Shown: positions 44,859 to 56,840 of the stretch, piece after piece
Layout of the letters: the number at the start of each line of letters is the position of its first letter
Numbering within the stretch: position 1 is the first letter of the stretch
Assembly: GCA_021397845.1 (NCBI GenBank)
Contig: CM038042.1
Coordinates: 31,344,918 to 31,408,917 of the forward strand
DNA: 64,000 nucleotides
DNA from: Areca catechu
Lineage: Eukaryota; Streptophyta; Magnoliopsida; Arecales; Arecaceae
Reading direction: 5' to 3'
The notes under the pieces: generated by a model
What the model saw: only the letters and a program-made list of their open reading frames with translations
Database searches by the model: none
Told to the model about the DNA's origin: nothing
Program-made: the position numbers and the translations under genes

Positions 44859-46420
44859 CTAGAATATTTGGACTAGATTTGAACTTGGGGAACCTAGGGC
44901 GGAGATCCCTAATCCTAGTCCTAGTAGGAGTAGAAGTTCTAGTCGCTTTAGTTTTAGGTTTAACTTTGGTTTTTGATTATGATGAAATAAAGATGGTGTA
45001 GGTCTGGCAGTAGGTGGATCAACATATAGGGCCAAAGTGCTGGTGGACGAAAGCATCTGAGTAGCCGGAGTCACTCCAACATCAGTAGATCCAGTAGCCT
45101 CTATACTATCCTGAGGCTCACCAACAGCAGGTGTGGCGTGATAAGGTGCATCAGTGCAATGTGTCGCCTGTCCCTACTCTGCATGAGTGCCAATGCCAGT
45201 CCCAGTGCCAGTGCTAGTCGTTGTGGAAATAGAAGGTGCATGCTGGCTGGCCACAGATAGCTGTCTCAGTAAAGCCATAACCTCATGAAAATCCTGCTGC
45301 ATCTCGGACTGAATTGAACTAATTCTCCTATCAGTGTCAGTCCTGAGACAAGAAATCTCCTCTAAGACTCTCTAAAATCTGTCATTAGTATCATGTCTAG
45401 CAGCAGTAGGAGTCCTAACTAGTGAGTGAGGTGAAGTAGGAGCTGGCTCAGATGGTCCAGCCTCATCAGTCTGTCCCTCAATCTCCTCACCATGTCCCTG
45501 AGCAGCCTGTGCATCATCATCTGAATCCTCTGAATGAGCTGCAGGAACACCTGATGTCTTCCTGATCCAATTTCCATCAACTTGAATAAATCCCATTCTG
45601 GTCAGGGATTTCACTATGTACCTGTCGGTGTGTAGCAATAGACGGCAGTCCTCTCCAATAAGATCAACATCAGCATCCTAGAATAATAATATAAATACCA
45701 TCTCGTAAGGCTAACAGGCTCGTGCCCTACGTACTGCCTCCCTCATCTGAGAAATCATAATAAATGGCAGGTTGAGGGGCTCCCCCTCAATCAGTCGCCT
45801 CATAAATATAAGATCTCTCTCGCTAACCAGTCGAATCTCCCCGTCCGAGATAAGAAAATCCTGCTAATGATGTTGTGCAATAGCCTCATCTCCAATGAGA
45901 GCTGATTTTCACTTACATAAATAATGCCCTTCACATTAGATCTTCCCAAAATGAGTCTAAGTATCTTCACCTTCTCCTTCATAACTAAATAGCATTCTCC
46001 TTTTTTAGGTACATTCAATAAACTTGAAAGCTTCTGCTCACTTATTTCTATGTACTTCCCTTTCACTGTTCCTTCCAAATGAAAAGCTCCCAATGACATC
46101 CTCTCAAAAAAATTTACGAACTAGATTTGGATAAGTTGGAACATTCAATTGACAAAAATCCTTCCAACCCTGGTTTTCAAGCCAAACACCAATACTCAAC
46201 TATTCTTGTTCTAGAAAACTGAAATCGATGCACCTACCAGGGGTGACCTGTCGATTTCCCATAGGAATAACTTGTGAGGTGCTAGAACATCTTCCTCTTG
46301 CTCAATCGGCTGATCCTCTTCCGGAATTGAAGTGTTTAATCGCCTCTTGGTCCTCCGTTCTTCAGCCACCGACCGAACTACTCTCTTTGCTTTCTTTGCC
46401 ACAGCCTTGCGAGGCGCCAT
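44859..46420 (-). pseudogene. Sirevirus B third ORF (envelope-like), broken
   Basis: Starts MAPRKAVAKKAKR, like element A's MAPKRATGKRS, with the same domain downstream (VKGKYIEISEQKLSSLLNVP; LSLEMRLLHNIISRIFLSRT). The rest lies in pieces at 46099-45800, 45638-45372 and 45074-44859, separated by stops and frame changes. Ser/Pro/Thr-rich C-terminal part. Presence of the ORF at the same place in two diverged elements supports it as a genuine family gene. Confidence 0.72.
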
Positions 46421-46765
46421 TTTGCAATGATTAAAGGTTTGAAGAGGTTAGAGAGGGTTTTTGGAGAGTTTCCTAGAGTGGAGTGAGGAGTCGGCTAGGA
46501 TGAAACGGTCAAAACCTAGAGAACACAATGAATAGGAAATACGAAAACCTTACTTAAAAAGTTTCAGCCCGACCTTCGAGTCGGCTCGCCGAGAGCCCTG
46601 AGAACTCGAGTCAGCTGGAGCAAAAATTCAATCTAAAGGTCAAAAAGGGTCAAACTCAGTTTCTAAAGGTTTCTAGAGTTTAAATTGGGTTGTCCTATAT
46701 TCTAAAGAAAATTTGAAATTTTTAGATAATTTTTCCTTAATTTTCAAAAATTAGGTTAAATAGGT

Positions 46766-48728
46766 TTAAAATGGGTCACATAGTCCTAATTCTCCTCTAA
46801 TATTCTCAAATCTATCTTGACTTAATGGTTTAGTAAAAATGTCCGCTAGTTGGTCTTCGGTCGGTACAAATTCTAGTTTAACTACATTGTTTAAAATATG
46901 ATCACGAATAAAATGATGTCGAATTTCAATGTGCTTAGTTCATGAGTGCTGAATTAGATTTTTTGATAAATTAATAGCACTAGTATTGTTACATTTAATA
47001 GAAATTTTGGATTGGACAACACCGTAATCTTCTAGTTGTTGATTAATCCACAACACTTGAGCACAACAGCTCCTAGCAGCTACATATTCTACCTCAGCAG
47101 TAGATAGAGCTATAGAGTTCTGTTTGCGATAGTGCCAAGAAATCAAGTTAACACATAGAAATTGACAGGTGCTACTTGTGCTCTTTCTATCTATTTTACA
47201 TCCTCCATAATCAGCATCAGAATAACTAATTAACTTTAGTGATGTGTGCTTAGAATACCATAAGCCTAAATTATATGTACCTTTTAGATATTTAATAATT
47301 CTCTTAACAGCCATGATGTGTGATTCTTTAGGATTAGATTGAAAGTGTGCACACATACAAACACTAAATAATATATCAGGTCTACTAGCTGTTAAATAAA
47401 GTAATGATCCGATCATACCTCGATATAATTTTTGATCAACATTTGTGCCATTCTCATCTTTGTCTAGTCTACATGCAGGACTCATTGGTGTTCCATTTAC
47501 CTTGCTTGATTCCATGCCAAACTTCTTGATTATTTCTTTGATGTACTTGGCCTAGTTGATCAGGATACCTTCTTTAGTTTGTTTAATTTGAAGTCCAAGA
47601 AAGTAACTCAATTCGCCCATCAAGCTCATTTCGAATTCCTCCTGCATTAGCTTAGCAAAGTCTTGACACAAAGATTCATTAGTAGATCCAAAGATAATGT
47701 CATCAACATATATTTGAACAACTAAAATATAATTTTTCTTTCTTTGAATAACAGTGTGGTGTCAACACTACCTCTTACAAATTCATTTGCAATTAAAAAT
47801 TTACTTAGTCTATCATACCAGGCTCTAGGTGCCTGTTTCAGACCATATAAAGCTTTATTCAATTTGAAAACATGATTTGAAAAAGTATGATCGATAAAAC
47901 CAGGAGGTTGCTCGACAAAAACTTTTTCAGATAAAAAATCATTCAAAAATGCACTCTTTACATCCATTTGAAATAATTTAAAGTTCATAAAGCATGCATA
48001 AGCTAGTAACAATCTAATGGCTTCTAATCTAGCTACTGGTACATAAGTTTCATCAAAATCTATTCCTTCTTCTTGATTATATCCTTGTGCAACCAGTTTA
48101 GCCTTATTTCTAATTACATTTTCATCTTCATCTAGTTTATTTCTATAAACCCACTTAGTGCCTATAACAGGATGATCATTGGGTCTTTCAACTAGGGTCC
48201 AGACATTATTTTTTATAAATTGGTTTAATTCATCATGCATTGCTAACATCCAATTAGGATCAGTTTCGACTTCTTCTATATTATGTGGTTCTACATGTGA
48301 AACAAAAGCAATTAAATCATGTGTATCTCTACGTGCAGATCTAGTTTTAACACCTTAAGATATGTCTCCTATAATTAATTCTTTAGGGTGTGATTGTATA
48401 TACCTTCATTCTTTAGGTATATCATCATGCTTTTTACTCACCTCTTCTTCATGTGGTTGACCTGATTGTTTATCTTTAAGAGTCAGGTCCTTTAGTCCAT
48501 GCATTAATGTACCTGTATCATCATCACCAAAATCTTCATTTCTAGAAGATGTAATGTCAGATTCATTGAAAACAACATAAACAGATTTTTCAACAATCAA
48601 AGTTCTTTTATTGAAAACACGATAGGCTTTACTATTTAATGAATATCCAAGAAAAATAGCCTCATCAGATTTTGCATTAAATTTACCAAGATTATCTTTT
48701 CCATTATTAAGAACAAAATATTTGCATC
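46766..48728 (-). pseudogene. Sirevirus B pol remnant: integrase tail, RT, RNase H
   Basis: After the deletion junction the frame enters the C-terminal part of integrase (NNGKDNLGKFNAKSDEAIFL). RT (48249-47722; KWVYRNKLDEDENVI, YVDDIIFG near 47700) and RNase H (47515-46766; SYSDADYGGCKIDRKSTS, STAEVEYVAARS, FTKPL) follow. Stops or frame changes lie near 48355, 47720, 47555 and 46940. The catalytic integrase core and protease are absent. Confidence 0.87.
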
Positions 48729-49622
48729 CATAGCAGATAGGTACTTGATCTTTATCTTTCTCTTTATATTTTTCTTTATCTCTTTCTTTTTATTTTCCAA
48801 AATCATCTTTTCTATAATGATTTCTCCATCTGTTTGTTTTTCTTCTACCCATAAACCTTTTAAATTTCCTCATGACTAGGACAATTTCATCATTTCCAAG
48901 ATCATCATCATCTGATGAATCAGATTCTTCATTCTTATCTTCCTCAGTAGCTTTAAATGCAATGGCCTTCTTTCTTTTTGTATCTTCTTCAGTCCTTTGT
49001 TGCATGGTCAATTCATATGTGATCAAGGATCCAAGTAGTTCATCCAAAGGCAGTGTATTTAGGTCTTTCGCTTCTTGAATTGCTATCACTTTGGCTTCCC
49101 ACTTATCTGGCAAAGATCTTAGAACTTTTGGATAAGATCAGTATTAGAATAAGTTCTATCCAGAGTCTTGAGATCATTTATAATATCAGTAAAACGAGTA
49201 TACATTACAGATATAGTCTTACTATGATCCATCTTAAACAACTCATAATTATGTACAAGTAGATTGATTTTTTATATCTTAACTTGAGAAGTGCCTTCGT
49301 GTGTGATTTCTTTAGCAGAATTGCAAGTTAAAATTTTGTTAAACTCATTTGGATCCAAAGAACAATATAATAAATTCATTGCTTTGGCATTCAATTCAGC
49401 TAATTTCATATCATTCTCGTCCCAATCCTCTTCTGGTTTGGGAACCTTTACATCATTAACTTTAATTATGGGTGTGTGAGGTCCTTTCATGATAATTTTT
49501 CATAAGTGAAAGTTTACGGCTTGAATGTATATCTTCATTCTTGCCTTCCAATAAGTGTAATTAATTCTGGTGAAAAGTGATGGTCTATTTGTGGATTGAC
49601 CTTCGGCTAATGAAGTGCTCAT
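48729..49622 (-). pseudogene. Sirevirus B gag, 5' part, truncated
   Basis: Opens at 49622 with the same N-terminus as element A (MSTSLAEGQSTNRPSLFT). It retains the capsid segments around KVPKPEEDWDENDMKLAEL and PDKWEAKVIAIQEAKDL, then the acidic and basic linkers. A stop near 49505 and frame changes near 49290 and 49125 break it. It ends in the first half of the zinc knuckle (CYGCK), where an internal deletion joins it to integrase. Confidence 0.82.
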
Positions 49623-49667
49623 GGAATGTGACATATGTCTTTACTCTAACTAACTTTCAAAGACTTT

Positions 49668-49679
49668 GCTCTGATACCA
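49668..49679 (-). promoter_or_regulatory. Sirevirus B primer-binding site (tRNA-Met)
   Basis: Minus strand TGGTATCAGAGC, two bases from the 5' LTR. Confidence 0.87.
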
Positions 49680-49681
49680 CT

Positions 49682-51150
49682 TGTTGTCCAGGTGGCTTCC
49701 AAGAGGGGGGTGAATTAGGATTAAAAACTTTTGCAAGTATGTGTACTTTGAAATTCTTTTAGTGTAGAAGTGAAGTGTGCAAAGCGGAAGTAAATAAGCT
49801 AAAGCAATAAAGCAATAAAAGTACAACCATAAACACCAAGAAATAGAGTGGTTCGGAGCAACTGGCTCCTACGTCCACTACCCAAGGATTACTTGGGATT
49901 TCCACTATATCCCCCAACCGGAATACAGTCGGACTGTTTTACTAGGATCACAATCCAAACCTATACACTTTGGTTTTACCGGGATCACCAAAGAAACCCT
50001 AACTCCCTTTGGTTTTACATAGGATCACTAAAGAAAACCCAAACACTTAGTTTTAAACCGGAAAAACCAAGAACCCAACTTAGATTTTACAAGGTTCACC
50101 TAAAAACCTTTAACTCTCTCTTAAGACACAGCCCCTTGCTGTTCTTAAAGAGTAAATAAAGATAAAGACAATGTAATCAAGCAACTACAACAAACCAAAT
50201 TTGTTTTGGTGTTGCCAATGTAGATCAAGATGAAGTCAAGCCTTGAGTGCTCTTCAATGCTCTTCAATGCTGCTTCTTCCTTTTTTCAATGAGTAGATTC
50301 AGTGATAGAGTAGAGTTGGTGAAGCTTTGAATCCCACTTGAATGCTCTTTGAGGTAGGTAGTTAAGTTACTTGAAAGCTCTTTGATTTCTTAAGAAAATT
50401 CAATAATAAAGCTCTAATAATTGTTTAATCCTTCAAAAATAATTTTCTTTATAGTTTTCCATGAGATATGGCCGTTGTAGGGCCTTGGAATTCGTGAATG
50501 GCCATTGGAGACGAATTGGGGTTCAAATTTCAATTTCAGCAACTAGCGTTAGAGTGCAGAAAATAGCTCCACGAGCCGGCTCAAGCTCCAGGAATCGGCT
50601 CGAAGTCTCAGACAGGTCAAAAACAAACTTCTATGGGAGCCGGCTCTTCAGGCTAGAGTCGGCTCTTGCCTTCTAGCTTTCAGTCAAGTCAAAAACATAC
50701 ATACCTAGAGTCGGCTCTTGGACTAGGAGTCGGCTCGAGTTCTCAGAACTTCAAAAAATATAGTTCTGGAAGAGCCAGCTCTTGGATTGGAAGTCGGCTC
50801 TTAGTTCTGAAACTTTGAACCTTTCTCCATGCCATGCCACCATGAGTCAGCTCTTGCAAGTCTTTAAAAATTGCTTCAAGCTTCCCAAAAATCTTCAATA
50901 TTGAATCAAAAAGAAGCTAATCTACATATCTAATAATTCTTACATAATTTTAAGCCCATTTTTCATGATTACAGCATTCATAAGCTAGGGCTTTTACAAA
51001 CTCAATTGAATTACCCTTAAGTAAATTTGAAAATCATTTTAAACAAAGGTAACCAATCTCTGCAGAACTTTTTAAACAATTTGTAAAGAGTTAGTATCAA
51101 ATACATGCTCCAATGTTTTGTGATCATTAAAATCATTCCAGGGATCAACA
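49682..51150 (-). repeat. Sirevirus B 5' LTR
   Basis: Begins TGTTGTCCAGG, adjacent to the primer site, and ends GGGATCAACA. GAGTCGGCTC decamers recur between 50570 and 50850. Confidence 0.9.
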
Positions 51151-51960
51151 TATGATATTCGACCCCGGCCGAAAACATAGTCTTCGGCTATGCCGAAGAC
51201 ATTATCTTCGGCATCAACCACAGGTACTGTCCTGAAGACATCTAAAGATGAAAGCACCCCTCTGATCCAGCCACGGATACCCCTGAAAAAGAAGCCTGAA
51301 GATAGATCTCCGATCTGCCCCAAATCTCCATGAACGTGGAGGATAACGGTTATAATCGGCTGTCTAACTATCTCCAAAGTACATGTCAAAATGGCCACGT
51401 GATTATTAACTCCAATAGTAACATCTCCGGCCTGGCCGGAACCATTTAATAACGTCCACAATTGCAAATGGAGAGGAATGAATTAACTCCCCCAATCGTA
51501 ATCGCGGGAAAGAGAATGGAACCACAGACCGGACTAGCCAATATAAATACTGGTAAGAGGGGACATTCCAGGTAAGGCAGAACATAATCCTGAAAATCTC
51601 AGAGTCCTTTCCTCGCCATTCATCCTCCTCAGAATCTTTTACATTCTGTGGCTGGAGCCTGCCTCTGACTTAGGCATCGAGTGTCCCCACCGGAAGAAAT
51701 CCGGTCAGAAATCTATTTTGCAGGTTAACCAGGAAGCAGACTTGTGATCCAGTAACTTCGTCCGGTCGGAAAAGGAATTCTACACCAACAAGAACCATTC
51801 CTCCCATAGAAAATTGAATTTTTGCGGCCAACATAAAATTACGGTGGCCAAATCGGTCACTTAAATCCATCCTCCCTATCCAACAGCCCCACACAACCCA
51901 CCCATGTGGCAATCCTGGGCGGCATAATTGCCTAAGGGGCTACCACATTATAGCAATAGC
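51151..51960 (+). mobile_element. Gypsy-type LTR, right part with promoter and R/U5
   Basis: Continues the LTR split by Sirevirus B: CTTCGGC-rich U3, TATA-like ATATAAATACTGG at about 51540, then CTGACTTAGGCATCGAGTG and CCACCGG near 51668, matching the theme of the two other LTR fragments. No primer site or coding region follows clearly, so it is a partial or solo LTR. Confidence 0.55.
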
Positions 51961-52039
51961 CTCACATGAGGAATCATTTTGTCTCTTTCATTCCTGCTAG
52001 CTGGACTTGCCTTTCAAAATCCAATCCTCACCGGATGAC

Positions 52040-52695
52040 CAGCTTATCCCCTTTTTTGATACAACGAAAAGAAGAGGGAGGATAAATCTCGATTGTAGCT
52101 GTTATGTTTCTCTCATCCAGGCCCATTAAAGGTCCAAGGCCCATTAAAGGCCCAAGGCCTACTAAGGCCCACTGAGGCCAACCGCTTCGGTTATTCTGTT
52201 ATTTGGTTACAACCACTTTGGTTATTCTGTTATTTGGTTACAACCACATTCGGTTATTCGGTTATTCAGTTACAACTACTTCGATTATTCGATTACAACC
52301 ACTTCGATTATTCTGTTATTGGTTATAACCATATTTGGTTATTTGGTTATTCGGTTACAACCATATTCGGTTATTCGGTTATTCAGTTACAACCACTTCA
52401 ACCATATTTGGTTATAACAACCTCTATAAATAGGGAAAAGAGGGGACACTCTAAGGGTAAGCAAGGTCTGAGGCCACTCCACACTACTCACTTCCTTTTT
52501 CATTTATACTATTTTTGAATTCTCCATTCTGTTGATACCTATACCGCCCACTGACTTGAGCGTCGGAGTGTCCCCACCGGAAATCCGTTCGGGGTCTTTT
52601 GCACGTGTCCAATCCATGCCCGAGAGCAGGATCATAAGCGCGAGCGGGATGCCCGACACCGTCGAAGTTCCAGTCCAGGTGATCTAGCGGCAACA
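52040..52695 (+). mobile_element. Gypsy-type LTR with TATA box and primer-site junction
   Basis: Order: GGCCCATTAAAGG words, minisatellite, TATA-like box, transcribed region with TGAGCGTCGGAGTGTCCCCA, then ATTGGCGCGCCAGGAAGG near 52690. The left edge is not certain. The expected gag-pol does not follow; the sequence goes straight into a tandem duplication. Confidence 0.6.
52190..52425 (+). repeat. U3 minisatellite, GGTTATTCGGTTACAACCAC units
   Basis: About a dozen imperfect modules of 9-26 bases built from GGTTATTCGGTTA and CAACCACTTCGG sit immediately upstream of a TATA-like CTCTATAAATAGGG at about 52424. They look like promoter-proximal LTR repeats. Confidence 0.75.
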
Positions 52696-54070
52696 GATTG
52701 GCGCGCCAGGAAGGGGATGACGTTTTTCTCAAGGAGAATTCAAAAAAAAAAAAGGAAGGGAAAGGAGAAGACCAGGGAAGCTGATCTACGGCACGGGCGA
52801 TGGTAGCCTCGCTCGCATGAGAAGGGAGGGTAGATCTACCAGTGAGGATGATCGGGGCTTGCGGAGCTCGGCGTCGATGTCGTTGGAGAACCTGAAGCGG
52901 GCGAGGGAGATCCACTTGGATCGGGAGCTCGCCAGGTGCTGGGCCAAGCTCTCATTGATTCGCTGCCTGATGCTCTCCCACCTAGAGGTGGAGTGGATCT
53001 GGTGGATGGACGACGAAGCCCTGTTCACCGGCATGGGCTTCGAGATCCCCCTCTCCGCCTTGTCAAGAAGGGCCAGGCCGACAGCGAGGAGAACGCTACC
53101 CTTGCAAATCTCCACCTCTCGGAGCCTCGCCAGGATCTATCTATTTCAAAGAATCTGCTCACCGTCACCACCACTTCAAAATTGATCTACCTAGCAAAAT
53201 TAAAGCAACTGCGATCAGATCCAAGATGATCTCATCCAGAACGGAGAAGAAGTCAAAGGTGGCGACAGCAATGGCAGAGATCGGTTGCTGAGGGTGCCAA
53301 TTCGATGCTTGTGGCTATCGATCCGATGTGAAGAAGTGCGAGCGGGATGCCCGACGCCTCCGAAGTTCCAGTCCAGGTGATCTAGCGGCAACAAATTGGT
53401 GCGCCAGGAAGGGGACGATGTTTTCCTCAAGGAGAATTCAAAAAAAAAAAGGAAGGGAAAGGAGAAGACCCAGGGAAGCTGATCTACGGCACGGGCGATG
53501 GTAGCCTCACTCGCATGAGAAGGGAGGGCAGGATCTACCGGTGAGGATGATCCGGGGCCTGCGGAGGTCGGCGTCGTTGTCGTTGGAGAACCTGAAGCGG
53601 GCGAGGGAGATCCACTTGGATCGGGAGCTCGCCAGGTGCTGGGCCAAGCTCTCGTTGATTCGCTGTCTGATGCTCTCCCACCTGGAGGTGGAGTGGATCT
53701 GGTGGATGGACGGCGAAGCCCTGTTCACCGACATGGGCTTCGAGATCCCCCTCTCCACCTTGTCAAGAAGGGCCAGGCCGACAGTGAGGAGATTGCTGCC
53801 CTTGCAGTCTCCACCTCTCGGAGCCTTGCCGGGATCTATCTATTTCAAAGAATCTGCTCACCGTCGCCGCCACTTCAAAATTGATCTACCTAGCAAAATT
53901 AAAGCAACTACGATCAGATCCAAGATGATCTCATCCAGAACGGAGAAGAAGTCAAAGGCGACGACAGCAATGGCAGAGATCGGTTGCTGAGGGTGCCAAT
54001 TCGATGCTTGTGGCTATCGATCCGATAGTGAACCGCGAGCAGGATGCCCGACACCGCCGAAGTTCCACTC
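52640..54070 (+). repeat. Tandem duplication of a ~697-bp unit (two copies plus a start of a third)
   Basis: Units begin GCGAGCGGGATGCCCGAC at 52640 and 53338, and GCGAGCAGGATGCCCGAC at 54035 for about 36 bases. Each full unit contains the LTR tail, the GGCGCGCCAGGAAGG junction and about 600 bases of leader-like sequence with AAGCGGGCGAGGGAGATCCA. Copies are about 97 percent alike by eye. Open frames appear on both strands, but none matches a known gag, so I do not call a gene. Confidence 0.85.
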
Positions 54071-54586
54071 TTTTCATTTTATATTAAGTATGTTAGCCTG
54101 ACATCACTAAAATATCGGAATAGAATACTTTTTCATATTTGATCACGTATTCCAAAAAAAAATTTAAATTTAACCGAACCATCCATATAATCATGGTTCG
54201 AACACGAAGTCGAAGAGAGACCGTAAGCACCTACCAACCACCCGGCTAATCCCCTTTTCCAGTTTAGTTTCTACACCCATTTGCGAAGGACATAAAACAC
54301 ACATTCGAGAAAAAATAAAAAATCATAAACTGATAAGCGAAATCATTGGTTCAATAAACGAATCACCTTCAGTAAATAGTACAAAAAAAAAAAAAAAAAG
54401 GAAAAAAGGACAGAGAGCTACGATAGATAACGATGAAGGCACCAACATGGCCACCAATCAATGCACACCTCTCCTGGATCATAGTTGGTCCACAACTTTC
54501 CTCCTCTCCCTTGTCAACGCTAAATATATATATATATATATATCCAACAGCAACGAAAGAAAGGTATTGATTGTCCCACCATCTAT
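54071..54586. other. Intergenic DNA downstream of the endoglucanase gene
   Basis: Contains an A run near 54387 and an (AT)n microsatellite at about 54521-54542. As the gene reads leftward, its 3' UTR and polyadenylation site should lie here; no single signal stands out. Confidence 0.5.
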
Positions 54587-56840
54587 CTAGTTAGAGGAGA
54601 GGGTGATGGTGGGGTGGGCGGAGAAGTAGGCGAGGAGGCCGAGGAGGGGGGCGTTGATGTAGGTGGTGGGTTCCGACTGCTGGAAGTCCGGGCGGGCGTC
54701 CAGGAAGGCGTCGGAGATGTTGGTGGGACCCCCCACCACCGCCCCCACGAGCACGTTGGGGTTCGGCGCCGGGCTCAGGTAGTATTTCGTCCCGGCTTCG
54801 CACCAGATCTTGGCCGGGTGGTCCCTCACCGACGGCAGCGAGCTCGCCCGGTGATGGATCCGCTGCGGGTACTTCCCCCCGTACCCTACCATGTACGACA
54901 TCCCCAGTGGATTAACCCCAATATATAATCCACCTGCGCGCGTGCGTATTTATATTTAATTTTATAATTATAAAATAATATAACAATTTTTTTAAAAAAA
55001 CATTAATAAATCCTACCTGGCGCCTGGCCACTGCCTTCAGCTGGGCTGGCGTGGCAGACGTGGTGCCACATGTCACACGTCCATTGGCATGGCTGAGGTA
55101 ATTGGAATATGCCAGGAGAAGGAAGGAGAGCGAAGTCACATGCTGCATGTTGCTCCCACCCGTTTTAAACAGCAGTCCACCTGTTTACCAGAAAAAGAAA
55201 GAGAAAAAGAGAGAGAGGGGTCCACCTTAAATTTTTGTTTAAGGAAAAAAAATAATTACAAGGACTTTGATGGAAGTTATTACGAAATTAAAAGAGAATT
55301 TAGAGGATAAAACGAAATAAACCTGGGGAATACTGGATTTGAGGGTGGGGAGAAACTCCGGGAGGAGGGAGCAGATAAAACTATCCGCATTCAGCTTAAA
55401 CGATTGCAAGTAATCATCCTTCCCCATCAAAACTTGCTGCACAAAAGAGGCAAAAACCGCACAGAAAATAAGTACAATGAACACCTATCCTCTGTCCTTA
55501 ATCGTAATAAAAGTGAATAAACGAGGGTATTCCTGCCATTTTAACGAAAAACTGACAACCAGGCAACGGTCAAAACTTCCTTGAGACACGAGACAGCGTT
55601 CAGCAGTACCGGTATCAAAATTTAAAACATTTTAATTTTATAATTAAAAATTACCTTGGAGATTAGGACGTTGATACCGGCGTGCTTGTTATCCCAGCCG
55701 AACTCGTTAATGGTGTCGCCGGCGCGGAGCAGCACCACTCGTTACTCTTGATGTACTCTCGGTACTCCCGCTTCCGCGACGCCTTGTGGAGCCACGCCGC
55801 CCCCCACAGCAACTCGTCCTGTACCCGCACCATCATACTCCATTAATCTATGATTCAACGGTCCAGATTGAACGAGGTGAAGGAAAAATCAGAGCTCACC
55901 TCGTATCCATCGAAGTCGCAGTAGAAGGGGCACACCGCGTCGTGCAGGCTGCTACTGTACGCCCCTCTGTACTTGTCCGCAAACTCGAACACCTATCAAC
56001 AATGTGGACGGTCCTGATCAGAAGTGGATGCACAACGGAGAAAAGATCATCAAACCCGGTTCTGGTCAAGCGACGTACGGAGACGGCGCGGTCAAGGAGG
56101 CGGCGGGAGTAGGCAGGGTCGCGGTCGCGGAAGACGATGGAGGCGGCGGCGAGGGCAGCAGCAGTCTCGCCGGCGACGTCGGAGCCCGGGTGGGCCCGGT
56201 CGACCTTGTAGACGGTCCGGGGGGTGTCCATGTCCTCAGGCCTCTCCCAGCAGGAGTGGTCGCGGAAGGCGTCGCCCACCTGGACGTAGACGACGTCGGG
56301 GACGGCCGTCGTCTTCAGGAGGTAGTCCGTTGCCCATTTGACGGTCTTGACGGCCTCCGTCAGCTGGGGCCCCATGTTCTTGCCGAAGTCTATTATGCTC
56401 CACGCCATCAGCGTCGCCGTGAAGGCCATCGGGAAGCCGAACTTGACGTTGTCCCCCGCGTCGTAGTACCCGCCCGTTAAGTCCACCTGCGGTCACCGCA
56501 CCCGCCGACGACGTTAAAACAAGCCGACCGACACTCTAACAGGTAGATTAAAAGCCACGTAGAGCGAGCGTTCTTAGGAGGGAGGAGGGTTGTTTCAAAT
56601 TCCAGCCGTCTGATCGGGAAATCGTGCGGTGCTTACCCCGGCGGCGGCGCCGTCGTGGAGGGCGGAGTCGCTCCGCCAGGAAAGGCGCTGGTCGGGAGGG
56701 AGCTTGCCGGAGCGCTGGCCCTCGAAGAACAGGATGCTCTTCCGGAGGGCATCGGAATAGTCTTGTCCGGCTGCGGTGGGCCGGAACGACGACCCCAGGA
56801 GCGTTATCAGCAGCAGCAAGGGTGCCGGCCGAGACGCCAT
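54587..56840 (-). CDS. GH9 endo-1,4-beta-glucanase (cellulase), seven exons, with frame breaks
   Basis: Exons from splice consensus: 56840-56637, 56486-56079, 55992-55900, 55818-55655, 55436-55323, 55180-55017, 54933-54587, about 498 codons, normal for secreted plant GH9 enzymes without a carbohydrate-binding domain. The N-terminus MASRPAPLLLLITLL looks like a signal peptide cut after TAAG. Catalytic landmarks are GGYYDAGDNVKFGFPMAF (nucleophile-activating Asp), RIHHRASS (active-site His) and FLDARPDFQQSEPTTYINAP (signature with acid Glu). Such enzymes cut beta-1,4-glucan in the cell wall during growth, abscission or ripening. Exon 4 (164 nt) lacks one base near 55735-55740 and exon 7 (347 nt) lacks one base in the G run near 54917. 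Exon 5 ends in phase 0 while exon 6 needs phase 1, and the short 'VQYSPG'-like link is absent. It is a pseudogene, or an intact gene in imperfect sequence. Confidence 0.88.

Larger units (their letters stand above)
42490..51150 (-). mobile_element. Copia/Sirevirus LTR retrotransposon B, internally deleted
   Basis: LTRs begin TGTTG(C/T)CCAGG and end GGGATCAACA; flanks CATGA and TATGA are a near-perfect duplication. A tRNA-Met primer site at 49668-49679 and purine tracts beside 43949 and near 44535 show minus-strand orientation. It is related to Sirevirus A but diverged, and lacks the second half of gag, the protease and most of integrase. The target was the U3 of a gypsy LTR. Confidence 0.9.

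Noticed and set aside
52817..53185. Open frame of 122 aa, repeated in the next tandem unit
   Set aside because: Several overlapping frames exist on both strands, none resembles gag, and unit-to-unit differences are not confined to third positions as far as I can see.
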